Positions 56,493-64,000 of a stretch of DNA of 64,000 nt are shown one piece after another. Origin of the DNA: Dama dama (Eukaryota > Chordata > Mammalia > Artiodactyla > Cervidae); the NCBI RefSeq assembly GCF_033118175.1, contig NC_083701.1, positions 54,139,001 through 54,203,000 on the forward strand. The letters run 5' to 3'. The notes beneath the pieces were generated by a model. That model saw only the letters and a program-made list of their open reading frames with translations, was not told where the DNA came from and searched no databases. The position numbers were made by a program, and so were the translations under genes. The stretch's first letter is position 1. Each line of letters begins with the position of its first letter.

Positions 56493-57420
56493 GACTAGGG
56501 AAATGATGTCAGACAAAAAGGAAATTTGAGCAATCTTCTTATTCAAGTTCAAAATGGGTCATAAAGCAGTGGAGACAACTCACAACACCAACAATGCATT
56601 TGGCCCAGAAACTGCTGATGAACATACAGTGCAGTGGTGGTTCAAGAAATTTTGCAAATGAGATGAGAACCCTGAAGATGAGGAGTGCAGTGACAGGCCA
56701 TCAGAAGCTGACAACAACCAACTGAGAGGATCACGAAAGCCGATCCTTGTACAACCACACAAGAACATGCCAAAGAACTCAGTGTCAACCATTCTTGGTT
56801 GTTTGGCATTTGAAGAGAATTGGAAAGGTGAAAAAGTTCAATAAATGGATGCCTCATGAGTTGACTGCAAATAAAAAAAAATTATTGCTTTGATTCTTAT
56901 TCTATGCAATAACAACGAACCATTTCTTGATAGGATTGTGATGTGTGACGAAAAGTGGATTTTATACAACTGGCAACAACCAGCTTAGTGGTTACACTGA
57001 AAAGAAGCTCCAAAGTACTTCCCAAAGCCAAACTTGCACAAAAAGAGGTTATGGTCACTGTTTGGTGGTCTGTTGCCTGTCTGATCCACTACAGCTTTCT
57101 GAATCCCAGCAAAACTATTACTTCTGAGAAATATGCACAGCAAATTGATGCATCAAAAACAGCAATGCCTGCAGCCAGCATTGGTCAACAGACTGGGCCC
57201 AATTCTTTTCCACAATAACACCCAACCACATGTTGCACAACCAATGCTTCAAAAGTTGAACAAATTGGGCTACAAAGTTTTGCCTTATCCTCCATATGCA
57301 CCTGACCTCTTGCCAACCGTCTACCACTTCTTCAAGCATCTTGACAACTTTTTTCAGGGAGAATGCTTCCACAACGAGCAAAATGCAGAAAACACTTTTC
57401 AAGAGTTCATCAAATCCTGA
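56493..57420 (+). pseudogene. Mariner transposase pseudogene (Hsmar1-like)
   Basis: It is a cut-and-paste transposase of the DD34D class. Peptide blocks in order: 'FKMGHKAVETTHNTNNAFG' and 'VQWWFKKFCK' (N-terminal DNA-binding region), 'VMCDEKWIL' (first catalytic Asp intact, near 56945), 'KLAQKEVMVTVWWSVACLI', and 'PALVNRLGPILFHNNTQPH'. The second catalytic Asp is replaced by Asn (AAT, 57214-57216). The third, exactly 34 residues later, is Val (GTC, 57319-57321) in 'PTVYHFFKHLDNFF'. Stops and frameshifts separate the blocks. The protein cannot be active. Similarity to the SETMAR-associated Hsmar1 group is strong, but no SET-domain fusion is present. Confidence 0.92.
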
Positions 57421-57583
57421 AGCATGGATTTTCACACTACAGGAATAAACAAACTTATTTCTAGTTGGCAAAAATGTGTTGATTGTAATGGTTTCTATTT
57501 TGATTAATAAAGATGTGCCTGAGCTAGTTACAATGATTTAAAATTCATGGTCCAAAACTGCAATTACTTTTTCACCAACCTTA

Positions 57584-58379
57584 ATAGTTTAGACCAAGGT
57601 AGTCAACTCACAGGATGACATCAGTTTTATTTATTAACATGGGAGTACATTCAGGATTCAGAATTTAATGTGTTAACTCATGCAGGTGGAAGTTTCAGGT
57701 ACCTTCTTGAACTAGATTGATTAATTGAAGCCAGGGCTCAGTGGTGGCCCGCAGCAAGTGATGGGAAAATGGCGGCAGTGCAGGAATTTCCCTGGCACAT
57801 TTTAGATAAAGGGAGTCTAAAAGGATCAAAAGGATACAAGTAAACTTCTTTCATGCCAACTGTGTAGCCACCCTAACCATATCCCCTATGGTATGAACTC
57901 AGAGGATATTTCCTTCATCCACACAATAAGAAGTTGTAATACTACTATCTTTGAAAAACTAGGTGTTAATTGTTAAGCCAGAGGTAGTATTGAGGCTGTC
58001 TCAAGGAAATTGGGGTCCTCAGTTTTAATAGGAATATTGGGGTCCTGAACTGGTGGTCACTTAATAATCAGATAAAGTGGGTAAAAGTGAAATAATAAAC
58101 CTCAGGGTTAGAGTAGCAATCAGATTGTTTTGAACATAGAGATCTATGACAATGACAGTATTTCTTCATGTGGCAGGAACTACAGTAGACTTCCTTATCT
58201 TGACATCAGGGTTAGGGCATTATTCCTGCTCTATGTTATATATCATCCAGATGTCCCTTCATCATCTTAATACCACCCAGAATATCATGCTGGTCCATTA
58301 TATAATATGGCACTACTTGGACCTGTTCAGCAGAAATTAGAAAGCATCTCTATATGTCTGCTAAAACATATGTCCAGCA
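57584..58379. other. Unassigned DNA, possibly the start of the ERVL-like region
   Basis: No gene supported. It may belong to the decayed endogenous retroviral interior that follows, but I recognise no motif here. Confidence 0.35.
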
Positions 58380-60290
58380 GAATATGGGAAATAAGTGCAA
58401 GAGTTCAGGGAAATGCTCATTAGAAAAATATTTAGCTCTAGTGGCCTATGGGCACATCCAGATATGTCCTATAACATGAGTGACAAGTTGTAAGTTGTTC
58501 TCATATATCTTGCCATCAAGAAAGAGGCATATTGCTTGGACTGTTTGGTTTTAGGAGGCCACATTTAATGTATTTGGGTGAGCTTCCCAAAACCACTTAT
58601 TAGATGACACAAAACTTCCCCCATGGGTGAGACTTGGACCAAAAAAAAAAAAAAAGAAAGGCTTTCCAATAGGTTCTAGCTGCTCTACCATTTAGATCTT
58701 ATGAGCAGTTGATCCAATGGTATCATAATTAATTATCTATGGTAGAGGAGACCCTAAGTGGAACCTCTAGCAATACCCAGTAGAATTACAACACAAATCT
58801 CTACAACCTGGGGTTAAGATCAAACCTGTTTCTAAGCATCATTTTTCACTTGAAAAGTAACCCTAGATTTTCTCCCGAGCTCTAGAAGACTGAACACCTA
58901 ATAATGAGACACCAAGTGACCATGTGACTCATACTGTTCATCAAGAATGTTATCTAATTTGTTGAAACATAAAGTTGACCATGCATAGTAGTATGTGGAA
59001 GGCTCAAGTCAACTTCACGAGTAGATGACTGATGCTCCCATGGTGTCATGGCATTATGGTGTCATGGAGAGTCCCCTCTGACCAAATAACAAAGAAACAA
59101 AGCTTGTGGACCTGGTTATGAATGGGTCTGCATGGCATGCTTGCCTTTTTATCTTCCACCTCAGTGCTAACTCAATCGGCCCATATGCAAAGATGCCATG
59201 ATGGCAAGTGTGGTGGCTCTTCAGAGCTTTAGGTGAGTACTGGACCAGATAACAGCAAAGACAATATTGAGTTCTGCTTGTCCCATCTTCTGAGGTACCG
59301 TCCAGGCACCTAGTACCATGTGGATTATTTTGGAAAGCCATTCTATCATGAGGTGGTGAGCAAGGGAAAGTTATTGCCCTCATAGTAATCAGTGAAAATT
59401 TGGGTGAAGATGATTCTTTTCTGATTTCAATGCCTCTGTCAACACCATCACCTGTGAACCTGTTGACCTTAATAAAAAGTCTTATTCATCACTATATCCT
59501 AATTGAGATTAGCACACCATCTCAGATCAAAGAACTCATTTGCTAATAAAAGAAAAGCTGCAGTCAGCTCACAGCCATAGAATTCACTAGTTTTTCAGTC
59601 CTTATAACCTAGAAGTGGCTGACTTGACAGGACAGTTAGAATACCTGAGGAAATTTTATTTATGGGGATGGCTTGGAGTCAACATCCTGCAAGGCTGAGC
59701 TGACATTCTACAGGATTTGTTACATACCAGTGATCAATATATGGTACAATCTTACCAAAAGCCAGAATTCAGGATCTGGCAAAAGAATGAAGGTAGGAGA
59801 GGTTCGTCTCAGTGACCTTGAGATCTGGAGTTGGAGAGCTTAGTGCCTCGTGGAGGAGTGCTTCCACTAAGGAATACAGTCATTATTCTACTAACTTGTG
59901 ATTTGAGACTACCATCAGATTCTTTTGTATTTTTCATACCCTGAACTAACAAACAAGGAGAACATTGGTAGTTGATCCTTATTATCTGGGAAAACTGGGG
60001 CACTGCTATATAGTGAGGGCAAAGAAGACCAGTATCCAGGGATTTACTGGATTCTTTCTCTGTGATCATTTGCCCCATAGCTCTGGTCAAGGGAAAACTG
60101 TACCAATCAATGAGGACTTTTACTCTATGGTGAAGAAAGGTCATCACAAAGGAGGATATAAAAACAGCCAAGATGCCAAGACAGAGTAACACAGAAAGAA
60201 TGATGGAGGAAGAAATATATGAATATGTAGTCCCTGTGACTTGTAACAGAAGCAGGGACTGTAGGGCTAATTTTGTTTTAATTAATTCTC
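58380..60290 (+). mobile_element. Degraded ERVL-like internal region (pol)
   Basis: Near 58415-58530 the + strand reads like an RNase H segment ('EKYLALVAYGH', then 'VTSCKLFSYILPS'). At 59960-60130 and on to about 60250 it resembles the dUTPase-like domain found after integrase in ERVL pol ('VVDPYYLGKLGHCYI', followed by a segment ending 'EEEIYEYVV'). The order RNase H, then dUTPase fits ERVL; the integrase portion in between is not recognisable to me. Many stops and frameshifts show it is an inert fossil. No env-like sequence seen. Identification is by eye and tentative. Confidence 0.4.
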
Positions 60291-62439
60291 TCCACCTTTT
60301 TAGTCCACTACTGTTTCATGCTGATCAGCCTATTAATAACCAATGTTGTGGATGGACATGGACTTCTGGTTTTTATTACAATTGCAAGAGGCTCTCAGCA
60401 ATAAACATCAGGAAACTTAAAAGAAATGGTTTATTACTCACAGGTTCTGAAAAGAAAGGGCACACCTAGGGCCACACAGCAAGGTCACAGGTAGAGGGAA
60501 AGAGACAGAGAAAGTAGGGGAGGAAGGCCCAGGACTCTGCTTTATTGAGGTCCAGGGTAGGGGCCTTGGGTTGGCAAGGCTCACGCTTTAATGATGAATT
60601 TAAAACATAAGAGTGGTAATTTGAAGCAAGGAAAGAGGAAAAGAACAAGCAGCCCAAAGGGTCAGTTATCAAAATCAACTGAGACTTCCAAACAAAGGAG
60701 CCTTGGTAGAGGGAAGCAGAGTTGGCTCTTTATCTAGTCATGTGGCTGGCAATGTGCTTAGTCAAGATATTTAATTTAGCCATCTTTGAAGTGGATGCCA
60801 TCTTTGAAGTGGATGCCATCTTTGAAGTAGACGACTCTTTGAAGTGGGTGCCTGAGCAATCAAAGCTTGAGTCAGGTACTTGTGTTATAGAAAGAAAGGC
60901 CAACTGTCAGGGTTTATGCTATAGCTACCTTAAGTAAAATACACTGGTGCTACTATTTTAACTTTCAGGTAAGACTGACTGAATTGATATCACTCCAAAA
61001 AGACATGCTAACTGATAAGACTTTCTATTCTCCTGTGTTGGAACAAGGTGTTCATCTTGACAAATGACACTGATGGATGCTGACAGAGAAGAGAGGGAAA
61101 CTGGGTATCCACTGTTGGCCCCTCCGATTCTACTTCGTGTCCTTCTCAGCCTCCAGGAATGACTCACATAGGCAACATCAACCAGGCCCCCTTGTCCTCT
61201 GGCTTCCAGCAGGGTCGGCCAATCAGAGAGTGGGAGAAAGCAGAGGTCAAAGTATTCTGGCTTCCTTCTCACTTTTTGCTTGACCATGCTTTGTCAGTGG
61301 CTGCATATCTGAAGGACAGAGCTTCTGCCAGGCAACCCCCTTTTATGGCTATAACTATCACCTAGAACTGCTAGTCTTTGATGCACAACTTTTTGCTGTT
61401 GCCAAAAAGCAACAGAGTGTTTTACTGTGCCTTGTAAATTTCCCTACATCCTATCCATACCTATCCATAAATGCTATTTTTATTCAAATTCTTTAATTAT
61501 TCCTTTTATGTTATGACATATTTGCTATGAGGATCCTGAGAGATATAGTCACACAGAAGGTGACTTAGAACAAGAAGGACAAAAAAGAAGTGTTCCAGGT
61601 AGAAACGATAGCAAATATAAATCTGCAGGAAATAGTTAAGCTTGTGCTTTTTTTTGCAAATAGGAAGAAGGCTGGCATGGCTGGACAGAGTGAAAGGATG
61701 CATCTGAAACTCTGGGAGACATCAACATTTAAATAGTAAGTTGAGGAAGTTGAGTCTGTGTTAGAGAATAAGAACATAAAAAATCAGGAAGATAGCAAGA
61801 AAAAAGGATCACGCTAGTGTCAAGAAGATAGATATGTTCAACAGGTCACTGCCCCAGAAGGGCCCTTAGGATATAGAAATACACTGTCCATTGACTGTGA
61901 CTTTGATATTATGAATATCATGGTAAATTTTAAGATGAAAATAATCTTGATGGAGTAGGTAGAGAAGAATTCAGGATACTGTAGGTTGAGGAATGACATG
62001 AGCAATGAAAAAGTGGAAATAATATAAATGGAACTCTTTCTCATGAAACTTGGCTGCAAATGGAAGTTTAGATATAGATATATAGAAAAAGCAGTACAAC
62101 TGGGGAATGTGGATTCTAGAGAACTTTTTTGTTTTGTTTCTAGGTAGTACAAACTCAAGTGTGCTTATTGGCTCCAGGAAAAGGGGCAGTTTACCTCTCT
62201 GCAGAGGAGAGGTTAAGGATATAGGGAAAATGGGGAATAAATTGTGAAATTTTCCAGGTTAAAAGGCAAAGGTGAGAAAAAGAACATAGGAGAATCCTCT
62301 TTGAAGGAACACGACATTTATTCACTGAGACAGGTAAGAAGAAAGGACAGGTGCTTATGGAAAAGACAGAGTGGATATGAGAAGAGAGGAAGACAGCAGC
62401 CTTCTGAGAGAAGAAGGAAGTGGCATATGAATGTTACTT
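60291..62439. other. Unassigned DNA with an 18-bp tandem repeat
   Basis: Part of 61100-61330 ('cttccagcagggtcggccaa') resembles an old dispersed mammalian repeat whose family I cannot name. No gene. Open frames (60173-60469, 60722-60937, 60958-61287) have no recognisable domain. Confidence 0.4.
60781..60851 (+). repeat. 18-bp tandem repeat, about four units
   Basis: Unit 'catctttgaagtggatgc': two perfect copies (60781-60798, 60799-60816), a third with substitutions at its 3' end (60817-60834), and a fourth shortened by one base (60835-60851). Confidence 0.95.
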
Positions 62440-62620
62440 CCATCAACTCCACAAAATTTATTGAGTCCTTCTTCTATCTAAGTGTTTCTCAGTGCTAAAA
62501 TACATGAGTGACCATAAGCAGACGAATGCCTTGATCTCATGGAACGTACATCCTGGCAGGGGAAGGCAGACAATAAACAAATAATAAGCCAGATGGAGAT
62601 AAGTGCTAAGAAGCTGTTCA
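62440..62620 (-). repeat. L2 LINE 3' remnant, antisense
   Basis: 'caaaatttattgagtccttc', 'cttgatctcatggaacgtac', 'gcagacaataaacaaataat' match the antisense L2 3' end. Moderately preserved. Confidence 0.65.
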
Positions 62621-62624
62621 CTTA

Positions 62625-64000
62625 TTTTTATTGTTGCTCCATTGTATAAATATATGACAATTTATTTAATCATTGTTCTCCTGTGGATGGACACTGGGTT
62701 TTTTCCCAGTTTCGGGCTACTACAAATAAAGTAGTTTTAAACATTATATAACAAGGCTTTTGTGGATAGATATTTCTAGTTCTTAGATAAACACCTAGAA
62801 GTGTAACTGCTGAATCACAGGATGCACATATGTATGTTTAACTTTTAAAGGAACTGCCCAACTACTTTCCAAAGGTATTGTACCATTCTATATATTTATA
62901 GCTATGTATGAGATTTCCAGATGTTCTACACTCTCCAGAGCTTTTGGTATTGTCAATCTTTTATCAATTTGTGTTTTAATTTGCATTTCCTTGAGAATCA
63001 GTGATGTTGAATACTTTTTAATGTGCTCATCAGTAATACATATGTGATTTTTGTGAAGTATTTGCTTAAATATTTTGTCCATTTTTCATACAATTATGAC
63101 ACTATTACTGAGTTGTAGGAATTTCTATGTATAGTCTCTATATGTTATAAGCCCTGTGTCAAATGTATTTGTTATGATTATTTTCTTAAGGCCTGTTGTT
63201 TTATCTATTTGTTTTCTTAACACTGTCTTTCGATGAACAGAAGTTTTTGGTTATAACTAAGTCGAGTTTGTGATTTCTTTGTCCTAAGAAATATTAGCCT
63301 ACTCCAAGTTCATGAAGATATTTTCCAATTTATTGTTCTAGAAGCTTTATAATTTCAGCACTTATCTATAGGTCTATGTCCATTTCAGATAATTTCTGAG
63401 TATGGAGTGAGGTAGAAGTTGAAGTGCTTTTTCTGTTTGAATATCTAGTTTTTCTAGCACTATTTGTGAAAAGATGTTGCTCTTCTCAATGAATCACTTT
63501 GGTGCTTTTGTTGAAAATTACTTAACCATACATGTATGTGTGAGTCTATTTTGAGATACTATATTTTAATTTATTTATCGATTATCATTTTAGTATATTT
63601 GTCTACTATCTTTATTACTCTAGCTTTGTAACACATCCTGAGGTCAGGTATTGCTAGCTTTGTTAGAAGACTGTTTTTTTTTTTTTTTTTTGCTAGTCTA
63701 GGTCCTTTGCATTTCCAAATATACTTTAAAAATCACAGGGAATTTAGATAATTCTTTAAAAACCCACAGGGAATTTAGACAATTTGTAATTATGTTGAAT
63801 ACACATATACACATAAAAGTGGGGGGAGAATGGACATCTTAACAGTAGCATCTTCCAAATCAATAAATATATTAGTTCTTTCTATTTACATAAGTCTTTT
63901 AACATTTCTTTCAGCACCATTTTGTAGTTTTTCAGTGAGGCAATTTTATGTACCTTAAGAAAAAAATAATCCCTTAGCATTTTATGGTTTTAACACTATT
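62625..64000 (-). mobile_element. Old L1 (L1M) ORF2 region, antisense, continues past window
   Basis: A long antisense L1 track: 'gatggacactgggttttttc', 'aatttgcatttccttgagaa', 'tgtcaaatgtatttgttatg', 'actattacttagttgtagg'-like spacing, 'gtaacacatcctgaggtcag', and a poly-T near 63674-63692. It is interrupted by many small indels and has no coding potential. The element runs off the right edge. Confidence 0.75.

Larger units (their letters stand above)
56031..57583 (+). mobile_element. Hsmar1-like mariner DNA transposon, interrupted
   Basis: Terminal inverted repeats are visible: left 'tgttggtgcaaaagtaattg' from 56033 and right complementary 'caattactttttcaccaacc' ending 57580, each next to a TA dinucleotide (56031-56032 and 57582-57583). 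The total is 1553 bases; removing the 252-base BovB insertion and its 9-base duplication leaves 1292 bases, very close to the length of Hsmar1 (about 1.29 kb). The interior codes for a decayed mariner transposase. Confidence 0.93.

Noticed and set aside
56493..57420. SETMAR-like fusion gene
   Set aside because: Only the mariner part is present; no SET-domain exon lies upstream, and the transposase frame is broken with two catalytic residues lost.
1..64000. CRISPR arrays, operons, phage or plasmid functions
   Set aside because: The window is mammalian nuclear DNA; regularly repeated units here are microsatellites, one minisatellite and dispersed retroelements.

Overview
This is a nuclear genomic window from a ruminant, almost certainly a pecoran such as cattle, sheep, goat or deer. 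The evidence is the repeat content: many Bov-tA SINEs (tRNA-Glu head plus BovB-derived body), at least nine BovB (RTE) LINE copies or fragments, tRNA-Glu CHR-type SINEs, a ruminant-type L1 3' end, and old mammalian MIR, L2, CR1/L3, MLT1 and ERVL-like remnants. I cannot fix the species from sequence alone. Nothing prokaryotic (operons, CRISPR, plasmid functions) is present.

One protein-coding gene is supported: TMEM74, on the + strand. Its promoter lies in a CpG island at about 12.2-12.7 kb, just downstream of a (GA)n/(GACA)n array, and contains a ZNF143-type motif and GC boxes. A non-coding first exon probably ends at 12337 or 12417. A ~2.4 kb intron follows, then a second exon starting at 14777 that carries the whole 305-codon reading frame (14816-15733). 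A canonical poly(A) signal at 21232 with a GU-rich element suggests a possible long 3' UTR. The TMEM74 interval (about 11.7-26.1 kb) is poor in young retroelements; only one full Bov-tA and one fragment interrupt it.

Layout: 1-10.4 kb is intergenic with MIR, L2, Bov-tA, an L1M-like piece and a CR1/L3 fossil. A 5'-truncated BovB with reverse-transcriptase sequence fills 10.4-11.7 kb. TMEM74 and its quiet surroundings occupy 12-24 kb. From 24 to 57 kb the DNA is built largely of layered retroelements: ERVL- and MLT1-type LTRs, BovB (including BovB nested in BovB nested in MLT1 at 40.7-42.2 kb), L1 and many Bov-tA. An Hsmar1-like mariner, interrupted by a BovB 3' end, occupies 56.0-57.6 kb. A degraded ERVL-like internal region follows (58.4-60.3 kb), then unassigned DNA with an 18-bp tandem repeat, and an old antisense L1 running off the right edge.

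The most unusual structure is at 52.6-55.2 kb. A BovB copy plus about 96 bp of its non-BovB downstream flank is repeated nearby as two complementary pieces in opposite orientations, separated by 252 bp of other sequence. The pieces meet at the same point of the source to within one base. This looks like local re-integration of a read-through BovB transcript, with either twin priming or a later inversion.
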